NCBI RefSeq assembly: GCF_014642655.1
Contig: NZ_BMIR01000013.1
Coordinates: 33,572 to 97,571 of the forward strand
Origin: Pullulanibacillus camelliae
Lineage (GTDB): Bacteria; Bacillota; Bacilli; Bacillales; Sporolactobacillaceae
Direction of reading: 5' to 3'
Length of the DNA: 64,000 nucleotides
In this document: in pieces, positions 32,128-42,955 of the stretch
Layout: each line of letters begins with the position of its first letter
Numbering within the stretch: position 1 is the stretch's first letter
The notes under the pieces: generated by a model
What the model was told of the DNA's origin: nothing
The model's input: the letters and a program-made list of their open reading frames with translations, nothing else
Databases searched by the model: none
Position numbers and translations under genes: made by a program

Positions 32128-32904
32128 CAAATGTTCCTCCTTATGTATACGGTTTCTAAGATGTATAAATATAATTGTTCGCTAGAAGTAGACCACTTTA
32201 ATTTTACTTTATTTCGGTCCAGTTGAAAAGGGAAAACAGAAGTTTCAAAATTTATTCACATTTATGAGTAAAGCAGCTATCATCATTGCAGGAAACATAC
32301 TTTACACAAAGTTTTGAATAAAAGCCCTTTCATTATAAACAATAGCTTTTTCCAGCCAGAACGTCAAGTTATTGGTCAAAGCAAGACGTCACTCAACATC
32401 ATTATATGTTGAACATTATTATGGCTTCATAATTCCACTGCGTTTAGCGACTGGTTCAAAGCGAAATGCTCCATTTGTCCTTCACACCATTTTCAGAACT
32501 TCAGAAATATGGTATAATCCCATTGGAAACGTTTGCAGAATTCTTTAAAGTTAAGTCTTTTTATTCACACCACTTGATTTTTCAAAAAAGTATTTATATT
32601 CTATTTGCAATACGTACAAAAAGTCAGTAAAATAAAAGTTAACCATTGCACTCTTCAATTCCCATAATCGTTGCCACTACTCATTCTGCTTTACATGTAG
32701 ACCGTTCGCCTTCTCATTCCATTGTATATCATTTTTAAACAAAACTTAAAATAGCTCGATTTATATGTTATACACATTGCTTACTGTCTAACTGAAGAAT
32801 GATTGATAGTGAAGGATCTGATGATTCACATGAATTGCGGAAGCATAAGAGCTCGCCAAATTAAAACCTGCTTTTATCTGTAAACACCTTTTCTTAAAGA
32901 ATAA
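32128..32904. other. Large intergenic region between cccA and sigA
   Basis: About 780 bp with no supported gene. It must hold the cccA promoter, which I could not place. A plus-strand TATAAT at 32513-32518 with a weak TTTTCA -35 (17 nt) is followed at once by a cre-like TTGGAAACGTTTGCAG at 32523-32538. Several short T/A-rich palindromes occur. No credible frame lies downstream of that promoter-like site. Confidence 0.5.
32523..32538. promoter_or_regulatory. Cre-like site
   Basis: TTGGAAACGTTTGCAG matches WTGNAARCGNWWWCAW at 14 of 16 positions. It lies just downstream of a plus-strand TATAAT and about 395 bp upstream of cccA, so its target is unclear. Confidence 0.35.
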
Positions 32905-32937
32905 AAAGAAAAGTTTACTTCAAACGAAGTAAACTTT
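32905..32937 (-). terminator. Terminator of sigA
   Basis: AAAGTTTACTTC and GAAGTAAACTTT form a perfect 12-bp stem with a 4-nt loop, followed on the minus strand by TTCTTTTTATT. Confidence 0.8.
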
Positions 32938-32952
32938 ACATAGGTCAGCGAT

Positions 32953-34071
32953 TTATTCTAAAAAGTCTTTAAGCTGTTTACTGCGGCTAGGATGTCTGAG
33001 CTTTCTGAGAGCCTTGGCCTCAATTTGGCGAATCCTTTCGCGCGTTACACCAAATACTTTACCCACTTCTTCAAGTGTTCTTGTACGACCGTCATCGAGT
33101 CCGAAACGCAATCTTAAGACATTTTCTTCACGGTCTGTTAATGTATCTAGAACATCCTCTAGTTGCTCTTTTAACAATTCATAGGCAGCTGCGTCTGAAG
33201 GAGCTTGCGCATCTTGGTCTTCAATAAAATCACCAAGATGAGAGTCGTCCTCCTCACCAATTGGTGTTTCTAAAGACACAGGCTCTTGGGCAATTTTTAG
33301 AATTTCACGTACTTTATCTGGCGGTAGTTCCATTTCTTTCCCGATCTCTTCAGGCGTTGGTTCTCTACCAAGATCTTGGAGCATTTGCCGTTGAACGCGA
33401 ATGAGTTTATTGATGGTCTCTACCATGTGAACTGGGATACGAATGGTTCTCGCTTGATCAGCGATCGCTCGTGTAATCGCTTGGCGAATCCACCATGTCG
33501 CATAAGTACTAAACTTGTAGCCTTTTCTATAGTCAAATTTTTCTACAGCCTTAATCAGACCCATATTACCTTCTTGGATGAGATCTAAGAAGAGCATTCC
33601 ACGCCCCACATATCTTTTGGCGATGCTGACCACAAGCCTTAGATTTGCTTCTGCCAATCGACGCTTAGCTTCTTCATCATCTTCTTCAATGCGCTTGGCT
33701 AAAGCAATTTCTTCGGCTGCAGATAACAGATCTACACGACCAATTTCTTTTAAATACATTCTTACTGGATCGTTAATCTTTACACCAGGTGGAACGCTCA
33801 AATCATTGAGATCAAATTCTTCTTCTTTGGTCTCACCATGAACACCATTGGGGTCATCATTTACCCCCTCAAGGACATCGATGCCTTGATCCCCAAGGAA
33901 TTCATAAAACTCATCCATTTGCTCTGAGTCTTGATCAAATGGCGCCAATTTCTCGGCGATCTCTGAATAGGTCAACATCCCTCTTTTTTTACCAAGCTCC
34001 ACCAGTTTTTCCTTTACCTGATCAAAACTTAGCTCTTGTTCAGTCTGTTGTTTACCTGACTTTTCAGCCAT
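32953..34071 (-). CDS. sigA: RNA polymerase primary sigma factor SigA
   Basis: This 372-residue sigma-70 protein has region 1.1, region 2 with the -10 recognition helix ([17 protein letters not shown]), region 3, and region 4 with the -35 helix-turn-helix ([20 protein letters not shown]). It directs housekeeping transcription. It follows dnaG by 31 nt and has a strong SD (AGGAGG, 8 nt). It is the last gene of the yqxD-dnaG-sigA unit. Confidence 0.98.
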   Translation of the reverse strand: MAEKSGKQQTEQELSFDQVKEKLVELGKKRGMLTYSEIAEKLAPFDQDSEQMDEFYEFLGDQGIDVLEGVNDDPNGVHGETKEEEFDLNDLSVPPGVKINDPVRMYLKEIGRVDLLSAAEEIALAKRIEEDDEEAKRRLAEANLRLVVSIAKRYVGRGMLFLDLIQEGNMGLIKAVEKFDYRKGYKFSTYATWWIRQAITRAIADQARTIRIPVHMVETINKLIRVQRQMLQDLGREPTPEEIGKEMELPPDKVREILKIAQEPVSLETPIGEEDDSHLGDFIEDQDAQAPSDAAAYELLKEQLEDVLDTLTDREENVLRLRFGLDDGRTRTLEEVGKVFGVTRERIRQIEAKALRKLRHPSRSKQLKDFLE

Positions 34072-34102
34072 TTGATCCCCCTCCTTCCAAAACTCTATTT
34101 CA

Positions 34103-35890
34103 TTAATGTCTCTCCAGCTGCTTCTTCATGAATATGATTTCTGCAAGAATTTGTGATGCTTTCTCAAAATCCTGATTTCTTTCAGCAGCCTTTTTTTCTT
34201 CCTCTTTTGCGGTGATTTCAGCCCATTTAGTGTGCTGAATAATCTGCTTAATATAATCGTCAATTTCCTGAGACGTTACATCCATATTGACAGACATCAT
34301 CGCAATTTCAGTTGCTGCTGCCTTAATTTCCTGATCCTCAATGCTCTGTATGAAGGATGCAATATCAGGTACATGTCCTTCAGAGTAAAAGCCATATAAG
34401 TAGGCAGCTAATGCCTGATGAATCACATCATTAAAAGCTCCACCGATTTGTTCTTGAACCAATTCCGCAATTTCAGCATCATGCATCATATGTGCCAATA
34501 AACGCCGTTCTGCCATTTGATAGGCAGGGAGCAATGCCCGCTTATTCTGTGTGAATTGACTTTTGCGTTCTCGGCGGCTATTCGGCTGTTTCTGCTTACG
34601 ATAATATTGATACTGCTGCTGCTTAAGCGCATCAAGAGAAATAGAAAACTCATCTGACAACTGGCGTAAATAATGATCGCGTTCAACAGCTTTGGTTAAT
34701 TGCGCAACCTCCTGTAATACTTTTTCGATGTAAAGGAGCTTTTCTCCTTCATCATTTAAATTTTTTCCTATTCGAAGGTATTGCATTTTAAATGCCATAA
34801 TTGTTAAACTAGCCCCTAATACATCATTTTTAAACCGTTCTCCACCGTAACGACTAATGTAATCATCGGGGTCCATGCCCTTGGGCATTCTAGCGATTTT
34901 AATGGTTTTTCCGTACTGTTTAAGCATTTCTGCGGCACGAAACGCCGCTTCGGTTCCAGCATGATCTGAATCATAGCAAATGATAATTGACTCGGTATTC
35001 CGGGTAAGCAGTGATGCCTGATCCTCGGTTAATGAGGTTCCCATTGAAGCGACGACATTGGTGATTCCGGCCTGATGCGCTTTAATCACATCCACGTACC
35101 CCTCAAATAAAACCACTTCGCTCGTTTTTTTTATGGCAGCTCGAGCTAAATGATAGCCATAAAGTATTTTCCCTTTATGAAAAAGATGGGACTCGGGACT
35201 ATTTAAATACTTTGGCTTCTGGTCATCCAGCACCCTCCCTGCAAAAGCAACGGGACGACCGCGATGGTCATGGATAGGAAAAATGACGCGATGGCGGAAT
35301 CGATCAAAGATCTTGCCATTCAATTCTCGTTTCGAAAGAAGGCCAATCTTTACAAATTCATCGAGATTAAACCCTCGCCGCTCTAAGAACCTCGTTGCCG
35401 TTTCCCAAGCATCAACGGCATAGCCGATTTGAAAGGATTGAGCGGTCTTACTTTCAAAGCCACGGCTTTGTAAATACTGTTGGGCTGGTCCACCATAGCG
35501 CTGGTCCATCAAAAGATACTGATAGAATTTGGATAAAAGCTCCATCCCATGATATAATGAGGTCGAATTATCATTCTTTTTGAGCGATGAACCACGACTA
35601 TCTGGTACGTCAATACCCGCTTTTTCACCCAAAATAGCGACCGCATCAAGAAAATCTATGCCCTCGATTTCTTGAATAAAGGAAAAAAGATCCCCACCTG
35701 CTTTACAACCAAAACAATGGTAAATTTTTTTATCTGGCGACACAGAAAACGAAGGCGTCTGCTCATTATGAAATGGACAAAGGCCAACATAATTACGTCC
35801 CTGCCTTTTCAATTGAACATATTCACCAACAATCTCAACAATGTCCAGAGACTCTCGTATTTTTTCGATGGTTTCTTCACCAATTCGCAC
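34103..35890 (-). CDS. dnaG: DNA primase
   Basis: This 595-residue primase makes RNA primers for replication. The zinc ribbon ([19 protein letters not shown]) is near residues 35-60, the TOPRIM domain ([25 protein letters not shown]) near 255-330, and the C-terminal DnaB-binding domain follows. GTG at 35890 is the likely start: AGGGGG is 7 nt upstream, and the ATG at 35908 overlaps that SD. Only 14 nt separate it from the yqxD stop. Confidence 0.97.
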   Translation of the reverse strand: MRIGEETIEKIRESLDIVEIVGEYVQLKRQGRNYVGLCPFHNEQTPSFSVSPDKKIYHCFGCKAGGDLFSFIQEIEGIDFLDAVAILGEKAGIDVPDSRGSSLKKNDNSTSLYHGMELLSKFYQYLLMDQRYGGPAQQYLQSRGFESKTAQSFQIGYAVDAWETATRFLERRGFNLDEFVKIGLLSKRELNGKIFDRFRHRVIFPIHDHRGRPVAFAGRVLDDQKPKYLNSPESHLFHKGKILYGYHLARAAIKKTSEVVLFEGYVDVIKAHQAGITNVVASMGTSLTEDQASLLTRNTESIIICYDSDHAGTEAAFRAAEMLKQYGKTIKIARMPKGMDPDDYISRYGGERFKNDVLGASLTIMAFKMQYLRIGKNLNDEGEKLLYIEKVLQEVAQLTKAVERDHYLRQLSDEFSISLDALKQQQYQYYRKQKQPNSRRERKSQFTQNKRALLPAYQMAERRLLAHMMHDAEIAELVQEQIGGAFNDVIHQALAAYLYGFYSEGHVPDIASFIQSIEDQEIKAAATEIAMMSVNMDVTSQEIDDYIKQIIQHTKWAEITAKEEEKKAAERNQDFEKASQILAEIIFMKKQLERH

Positions 35891-35904
35891 GATAAGTCCC
35901 CCTT

Positions 35905-36405
35905 TCATTCATTGAGTTGTGCCTGTTTCCGTCGAATCAATGCAGTTAGTCCTTCAACAAAATAATGACGGTCTACGTCTGTAAAAGGCTTAGGTCCTTT
36001 AGTATGTTTATGCGCCATTCGCTCCATTTTAGCCAGATAGCGGAAATGCAGAATCTCAGGCATTTGCTCTTCTTCAATAACTTTCCCGTTTGGAGTAATG
36101 ACATAAACCCTACGATTGGTTAATAAGCCTGCCAGCCCCATATCCCACGTCACAACAATATCGCCCGCTTTGACATGATTGACAATATAGAGATCAGCAG
36201 CCTCACGATCTGGATCTACCATGATCCAATGACCTTTATTATTACTGGAAAGATGATTATAAGAAGCAACATAAATGACATCAATATTATATGCATGAGC
36301 CACTTTAGAAATTTCATCTTTCACAGGGCAAGCGTCAGCATCCACATAAAGAAAACATCGATCATCCTTTGTTTTTAAATCATTTTTGGCTTTTGTTTCT
36401 ACCAT
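35905..36405 (-). CDS. yqxD: YaiI/YqxD family protein (UPF0178)
   Basis: This 166-residue protein has the DUF188 signatures VDADACPVKDEI, DREAADLYIVNHVKAGDIVVTWD and GLAGLLTNRR, a PIN-like fold with conserved aspartates, so a nuclease function is often suggested but unproven. It heads the dnaG-sigA operon. The SD AAGGAG is 17 nt from the ATG, which is unusually far, so the true start may be a non-ATG codon between them. Confidence 0.85.
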   Translation of the reverse strand: MVETKAKNDLKTKDDRCFLYVDADACPVKDEISKVAHAYNIDVIYVASYNHLSSNNKGHWIMVDPDREAADLYIVNHVKAGDIVVTWDMGLAGLLTNRRVYVITPNGKVIEEEQMPEILHFRYLAKMERMAHKHTKGPKPFTDVDRHYFVEGLTALIRRKQAQLNE

Positions 36406-36525
36406 AATTAATAATTCGATATCTCCTTACAAAATTCCTGCAACTAAAATCATGTTTTAATTTTTAGAAAGTTGTCGAATGCTTGTTCGAAAACCATATA
36501 TCCGTTATTTTTATCACAAATATGT

Positions 36526-36555
36526 ATTATAATACATTAAAAACGTAACATTCAA
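36526..36555 (-). promoter_or_regulatory. Sigma-A promoter of the yqxD-dnaG-sigA operon
   Basis: On the minus strand TTGAAT and TATAAT are separated by 18 nt. The leader to yqxD is about 115 nt. Confidence 0.6.
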
Positions 36556-36582
36556 CACTTTTTTGCTCAATCAGACATTTTT

Positions 36583-37407
36583 TTAGCGTTTTTGCACTTT
36601 GAAAAAGATTTCCATAATGCGATTTGCTGTTTCTTCAACTGCTCGGTTAGAAACATCTATCACAGGACAACCGATTTTCTCAATCACTTTTTCAAAATAT
36701 TGGAGTTCTTCTTCAATTCTTTCAAGCTGGGCATAATTGGCGTCTGAATTCAATCCCAGTGCTTTAAGGCGCTCGCGACGGATATAATTCAGTTGTTTTG
36801 GACTGATGCGCAGCCCAAAGCATTTATTCGGATTCACCTTAAATAATTCTGATGGAGGATCAACCTCAGGAACAATGGGGACGTTGGCTACTCTTAATCG
36901 TTTTAAGGCCAGATATTGGGACAAAGGTGTTTTTGAGGTTCGCGATACACCAACCAAAACGATATCTGCCCGTAGTATTCCCCGCGGATCACGCCCATCA
37001 TCGTATTTTACCGCAAACTCAATAGCCTCTACTCTTCGAAAATAATCCTCGTCCAACTTGTGCACTAAACCAGGTTTATATGTTGGCTTCATTTGAAAGG
37101 TTTGCTGCATTTTATCAATAGTCGGCCCCATAATATCAATATATTCCACATGTGCATTTGTCGCTTGCTGAATTAAATAATGCTTGGTTTCTGGAACAAC
37201 TAAAGTAAAGGCCACGAGCGCTTGATTTTCTTTTGCTGAGGTAATAACTTCATCGATTGTCGTTTTATCATTGACATAAGGCACGCGTTCTATATCAATG
37301 GTTGTGGATTGGAATTGACTCGCTGCCGCTTTTACAACAAGCTCAGCTGTTTCTCCGATTGAATCTGAAATAACATAGATTAACTGTGGTTGCATCTGTT
37401 GACTCAT
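36583..37407 (-). CDS. ppsR: Pyruvate phosphate dikinase regulatory protein (PpsR/PDRP, YqfL)
   Basis: This 274-residue DUF299 protein is a bifunctional kinase/pyrophosphorylase that reversibly phosphorylates a threonine of PPDK or PEP synthase. It has the N-terminal [18 protein letters not shown] and the P-loop-like [16 protein letters not shown]. It follows ccpN by 23 nt; in B. subtilis YqfL modulates CcpN, so the pair controls gluconeogenesis. The SD GAGGG precedes the ATG. Confidence 0.93.
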   Translation of the reverse strand: MSQQMQPQLIYVISDSIGETAELVVKAAASQFQSTTIDIERVPYVNDKTTIDEVITSAKENQALVAFTLVVPETKHYLIQQATNAHVEYIDIMGPTIDKMQQTFQMKPTYKPGLVHKLDEDYFRRVEAIEFAVKYDDGRDPRGILRADIVLVGVSRTSKTPLSQYLALKRLRVANVPIVPEVDPPSELFKVNPNKCFGLRISPKQLNYIRRERLKALGLNSDANYAQLERIEEELQYFEKVIEKIGCPVIDVSNRAVEETANRIMEIFFKVQKR

Positions 37408-37430
37408 TGTTCAGTCCCTCTCCTCTACGC

Positions 37431-38054
37431 CTAATCACCTTCAGAAAGCTCAACAAAAGCTTTGGCAATTGTCGTTTTTGTTATTCTACCTACGACCTCT
37501 AAACCCTCTTCGGTTTTATTCACGACTGGAACGCCATCAATTTGCCTCGTGGTTAACAGTCGGGCAACATCTACGATGGCATCTTCTCCTTCACAAACAG
37601 TGATGTTAGGCATGCGTGTCATAATGACGCTCACAGGCACTTGATCTAACTGGCGATTGCCTATTGCCGCTCTCAAGAGATCTTTCCGTGATAAAACACC
37701 TTGCAAAAAGGCGTTTTGATCAACAACAAACAGCGTTCCGACATCCTCTAAAAACATTGTGCAGATCGCATCATATGCAGAGACCTTTTCTTGAACGACA
37801 ATAGGAATTGACTGATAATCCTTTACGACCATGGTTTTTAATTTGGTATTCAGTAGCTTTGAAGGCGTCTTCCCTGTATAAAAATAACCGACCCTTGGAC
37901 GCGCATCTAAAAAGCCAGACATGGTTAAGATAGCAAGATCTGGGCGCAATGTTGCGCGTGTTAGATTTAATTGTTCTGCTATATGTTCTCCCGTAATAGG
38001 ACCTTGATCTTTAACAATTTCAATAATCTTTTTTTGTCTTTCATTGAGCTCCAT
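37431..38054 (-). CDS. ccpN: Gluconeogenesis repressor CcpN
   Basis: This 207-residue protein has an N-terminal winged helix (QKKIIEIVKDQGPITGEHI and LTRATLRPDLAIL) and two C-terminal CBS domains (about 75-205) that sense nucleotides. CcpN represses gapB and pckA during glycolysis. The ATG at 38054 follows AAAGGATG by 7 nt. In B. subtilis glyQS lies directly upstream; here repeats and an IS remnant are found instead. Confidence 0.92.
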   Translation of the reverse strand: MELNERQKKIIEIVKDQGPITGEHIAEQLNLTRATLRPDLAILTMSGFLDARPRVGYFYTGKTPSKLLNTKLKTMVVKDYQSIPIVVQEKVSAYDAICTMFLEDVGTLFVVDQNAFLQGVLSRKDLLRAAIGNRQLDQVPVSVIMTRMPNITVCEGEDAIVDVARLLTTRQIDGVPVVNKTEEGLEVVGRITKTTIAKAFVELSEGD

Positions 38055-38452
38055 ATATGCACATCCTTTAAACACTCACCGCGAACGAGAGGAAATTAAG
38101 ATCGAGTTATACTCAAAGTCCACTCTATAAAAACACATACCTTTTTTATATTTAACACCCACAATGAAAACTCCTCTTTTTAATGAAATTTTTTTATAAC
38201 TATTATTTTAAAAAGAGCCTACTCTCTTTTATTTTCACTTATTTCCTATAACAGGGCATTTCATCCATACACTGCTTACAGACCCGGAGCCTTCAAAACA
38301 TAAAAAGAAGGTGCCTCCCCGAATCTCAAAACAGAGATTGTGGAATACTCCCTATATATTATAATTCGACAAGGAAACGCATTTGACCTGCAAGCTGTCC
38401 ACATTTAAAAAATGAATGCAGCATTGCCAGCAAACAGATTAGATCAAAAGAC
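38055..38452. other. Intergenic stretch upstream of ccpN
   Basis: AT-rich DNA with a plus-strand TATAAT near 38359 and a small inverted repeat (AATCTCAAAACAGAGATT near 38323). No gene or clear T-box remnant of a lost glyQS is visible. Confidence 0.4.
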
Positions 38453-38730
38453 GTGCGACTCTTGACAAAAAAGACACACGTCCAAAGCTCCCATAAGGAT
38501 GAAGCGACAAAAGAGCTTTGGCAAAAAGTGCGTCACATCCATGTGACAACATCGAAGCTCGCACATCACTACTCCCCCAAAAGTAAAAAGCACTTTTCGG
38601 GGACCCCGATGGTGCGTCGAACGCTGAAGCTAACACAGTCTGCGCGTCGAAGGCCGTCCCCCGAAAAGCGAGCTGCCTGGAGCAGAAACGTGCACTATTC
38701 ACTCCATTTATACCCAAAAATTTTATACCT
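38453..38730. repeat. Degraded GC-rich interspersed repeat
   Basis: The 3' part, CCCCCGAAAAGCGAGCTGCC then TGGAGCAGAAACGTGCAC and CCAAAAATTTTATACCTT, parallels the end of repeat A (CCCGCGGAAAGCGAGCGGCC, TGGAGCGGAAATCCGCA, CCAGAAATTTTATGCTTT). The 5' part is diverged. It abuts the IS1380-type element at 38734. The frames read through it on both strands are not real genes. Confidence 0.55.
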
Positions 38731-38887
38731 TCTCCTAGATTATTCATAGAAGGTGCCAAAACACAGTAAAAAGGCTTATCTATCAAGTGCTTTATTCTGA
38801 ATTTCAACGCATCAAATAAATGAAAAAAGAATCCGTTTCTGATAAGGTTAAATCACCACAAAATAACCACCGGAAAGGCTTCTTATA

Positions 38888-39207
38888 ATGGCTCCTTTAC
38901 CGCAAATAACGCTTGATTTCAATCGTCAAATGAAATTGTCAAATGATGGAGGAGCCCTTTCCTCCGATACAGGTGAGTTCATATTCCGAGAATTCGACGA
39001 AAAAATTGGTTTTTCACAAACTCTGATTCAGCATCTGCAGTTAAATTCGGTGTTTTACATCATTCGATTGAAATTCAACGTCATTTTACAAAGTCTCGCA
39101 AAAGAGCTACACCCTAACTCGATGCCATCCGATGTATCAAAGACGAAAGAATATGCAGATTCAAACGATACGGACAAAGATCATTAAAGTGGCCAGCAAA
39201 TGAGTAA
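38888..39207 (+). pseudogene. IS1380-family transposase remnant (copy 2)
   Basis: The ATG at 38888 opens MAPLPQITLDFNRQMKLSND, followed by GGALSSDTGEFIFREFDEKI and GFSQTL, the conserved N terminus of IS1380-family transposases. After about 45 residues the frame diverges, and it stops at 39187; the parallel LKWPANE ending is reached in another frame at 39205-39207. The catalytic DDE core is gone. Confidence 0.7.
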
Positions 39208-39318
39208 AGTCAGGTCGATCTTTGTCCTTCAAATGTTCTTCCAGTTTCGTGTATCAAGCGTTTTTTTGGGACATACTGCAGCGCATTCAAGCATTAAAAC
39301 TCGAGTGATTGGAGCGGA

Positions 39319-39438
39319 AGGCGGGAGACTCCTACGGGAACAGCACGTGTCCGAAGATCCACTTGGGAAAACAGATCGTCAAATTCCCAAGTGAGCTGAG
39401 GCCGTGGAAAGCGAGCATCCTGGAGCGGAAATCACCTG
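39319..39438. repeat. GC-rich repeat block inside IS copy 2
   Basis: Starts GGGAGACTCCTACGGGAACA and ends GGAAAGCGAGCATCCTGG then AGCGGAAATCACC, the same ends as the block at 988-1095, but the middle differs and contains CACTTGGGAA pairing with TTCCCAAGTG. Confidence 0.6.
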
Positions 39439-39729
39439 CCCATGCTATACCCAATTTCAACATTTATTTTCGCGCCAAGGGAAAAGTATGCCCAAAAACA
39501 GATAACTTTTTAGTGCACGATCATTTTATTGCTTCATCGCAGTGACTTTCTCAATATTATTCCTAATATAGTTTGGTCTTGAACTGAAATCTCGTTTTTC
39601 TTTGAAGGATGAATAAATCAGGCTTCTTTTTATTCTTAAGAAAACTTGGGCCTAACGCCAAGCCTCAGATGGCGAAAGCCAAAGCCCGAACTCATACGGT
39701 TTTCCTCAAAGTTATAAATTCTGCCGTTA

Positions 39730-39756
39730 TAAAAAAACTTGCCCTAAAAGAGCAAG
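39730..39756 (-). terminator. Terminator of recO
   Basis: On the minus strand CTTGC and GCAAG form a short stem followed by seven T, directly after the recO stop. Confidence 0.6.
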
Positions 39757-39759
39757 AAA

Positions 39760-40518
39760 TTATGTTTCTTTAAATGGATCCAAGCCTTGCAGTTGATCAA
39801 TGAACCTTTTCGTTTTGAGATTTAGACCAGAATAAGCCTCATAATAGGCATCAATAACCGTTTTTATCTGCTGCTTCGTCTCTTCTTTTAATGCAATCTT
39901 GCCGATACGATCAACCTGGATATGCTTAAACATCCGCAAAAGCTTAGCTGATGTAGAAGATAGTGGCAGTGCATTAGGATCAGAGGAGTGACAGCGTTGA
40001 CAGAGAATGCCGCCTTGGCTTACGGAAAAGGCGACTCCTTCTTCAGCTTGACCGCACCTTACGCACCGATCAACTTCAGCCTCAATTCCCAATACTGGAA
40101 GCATTTTGATCTCATAAATAAAGGTGAGCACTTGGGGATCCAGTCCTTCATCCATGTACTTGAGCAAATGATAGACCCACTGGTAGATCGCTGCAAAATG
40201 TACATCTTTATCTGATAGCTTGTGGATGACATCGACAATATAGCTGGCATAGGCCATCTTCTCAATATCTGCTTTTATGTATCTGAAAGGGTCGATAGGA
40301 TCCGCTTGTTGTAGCGTGCCTAACCCCTTTCCCTTTGTAAATAAATAAAGGCCATAGGTTAAAAATTGTGAACCCGCAGATAGCTTGCTTCGCGGTTTTT
40401 TCGCCCCTCTCGCCATCACGCCGACCTTGCCAAGCTCTTTTGTATACAGCGTTACTATCTTGTTTGTTTCACCATAATCCGTTGTATGGATCACAATGCC
40501 TTCGACTTTGTGTAGCAC
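39760..40518 (-). CDS. recO: DNA repair protein RecO
   Basis: This 252-residue protein has an N-terminal OB fold (VEGIVIHTTDYGETNKIVTL) and a helical C-terminal domain with a zinc site CVRCGQ and CQRC (about residues 148-180). It anneals ssDNA and loads RecA with RecR in RecF-pathway repair. The start is GTG at 40518 with a weak GAGTG SD. It follows yqzL by 16 nt and is the last gene of the phoH-to-recO run. Confidence 0.94.
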   Translation of the reverse strand: MLHKVEGIVIHTTDYGETNKIVTLYTKELGKVGVMARGAKKPRSKLSAGSQFLTYGLYLFTKGKGLGTLQQADPIDPFRYIKADIEKMAYASYIVDVIHKLSDKDVHFAAIYQWVYHLLKYMDEGLDPQVLTFIYEIKMLPVLGIEAEVDRCVRCGQAEEGVAFSVSQGGILCQRCHSSDPNALPLSSTSAKLLRMFKHIQVDRIGKIALKEETKQQIKTVIDAYYEAYSGLNLKTKRFIDQLQGLDPFKET

Positions 40519-40534
40519 ATTTGATCACTCGCAT

Positions 40535-40675
40535 TCAATGCGTCGGTTGCTGTTCATCCTCTTGACTGCCTTCTTCAAAATCAGGCACTTCATCCTGTTT
40601 CTCTACTTCTTTATAAAGCAGGTAGGTGTCCACATTACCAGTCATACAAAAGACCTTCCATGTAAAATCTAACAT
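40535..40675 (-). CDS. yqzL: YqzL family small protein
   Basis: This 46-residue protein starts MLDFTWKVFCMTGNVDTYLL followed by YKEVEKQDE, the YqzL family pattern, with an acidic tail. The SD AGGTGG is 7 nt upstream of the ATG at 40675. It lies between era and recO exactly as in B. subtilis. The function is unknown. It is too short for many ORF cut-offs and easily missed. Confidence 0.88.
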   Translation of the reverse strand: MLDFTWKVFCMTGNVDTYLLYKEVEKQDEVPDFEEGSQEDEQQPTH

Positions 40676-40768
40676 GGGTTAACCACCTTTCTCACTTTAT
40701 GATGTTATAGATTTAGGATTCTCTATTTTGCCTAAAACATGATAAGGAAATTATGTCAATCGAACGCA

Positions 40769-42459
<1,691 letters not shown>

Positions 42460-42462
42460 TAG

Positions 42463-42933
42463 CTAGTTCCTCTTTAAACCATAGGAGGAAAGCAGCTCTT
42501 CCTGAAGAGAAAACATTTCCCTTTCGTCTTCAGGAGTCATATGATCATATCCAAGTAAATGCAGCAAGCCATGTATGGTTAAAAATCCAAGCTCTCTCTC
42601 GAAGGAATGCCCATGTTCCACGGCTTGTTCCTTAGCTTTTGGAATTGAAATGATGATATCTCCTAAAATCCTTGGCATATCGCTGTTAACGATGACTACC
42701 TCATCCTCACCCATTTCCTCTAGCGCAAAGGAGATAACGTCTGTAGGCTGATTTTTATCGCGGTACTGATGATTGATCTCCTGAATACGGTTATTATCAA
42801 CAAAGGTAATGGAAAGTTCAGCTTCACCAATATCCAGCTTTTCCGCCGCATGATTTAACACACCGTTTAGAAGATCATAGTCTGCCTTAGATAGAGCGTC
42901 TAACTCATCTGTATAATCAATCGTTAATCCCAT
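42463..42933 (-). CDS. ybeY: Endoribonuclease YbeY
   Basis: This 156-residue protein has the zinc motif HGLLHLLGYDH, required for 16S rRNA maturation and ribosome quality control, and RDKNQPTDVISFAL. The frame is open to 43020 inside pgpH, but the SD GAGGTG 8 nt upstream fixes the ATG at 42933. Length equals that of B. subtilis YbeY (YqfG). Confidence 0.94.
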   Translation of the reverse strand: MGLTIDYTDELDALSKADYDLLNGVLNHAAEKLDIGEAELSITFVDNNRIQEINHQYRDKNQPTDVISFALEEMGEDEVVIVNSDMPRILGDIIISIPKAKEQAVEHGHSFERELGFLTIHGLLHLLGYDHMTPEDEREMFSLQEELLSSYGLKRN

Positions 42934-42955
42934 TCTCTTTACACCTCGCTTTTCA

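Larger units (their letters stand above)
38734..39622 (+). mobile_element. Decayed IS1380-type element, copy 2
   Basis: Begins CCTAGATTATTCATAGA and ends ATGAATAAATCAGG, flanked by the 5-bp direct repeat CTTCT (38729-38733 and 39623-39627). It is about 889 bp and homologous end to end to 498-1334 with different deletions. It keeps more of the transposase N terminus and a variant of the internal GC-rich block at 39319-39438. It lies where glyQS is found in B. subtilis. Confidence 0.78.

Noticed and set aside
32575..32700. Structured RNA (6S, riboswitch or T-box) in the cccA-sigA gap
   Set aside because: No conserved motif or long stem could be recognised; only AT-rich sequence is visible.
38439..38807. 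122-aa minus frame and 98-aa plus frame over the same DNA
   Set aside because: Both read through the degraded GC-rich repeat and into the IS end; neither has an SD or a conserved product.
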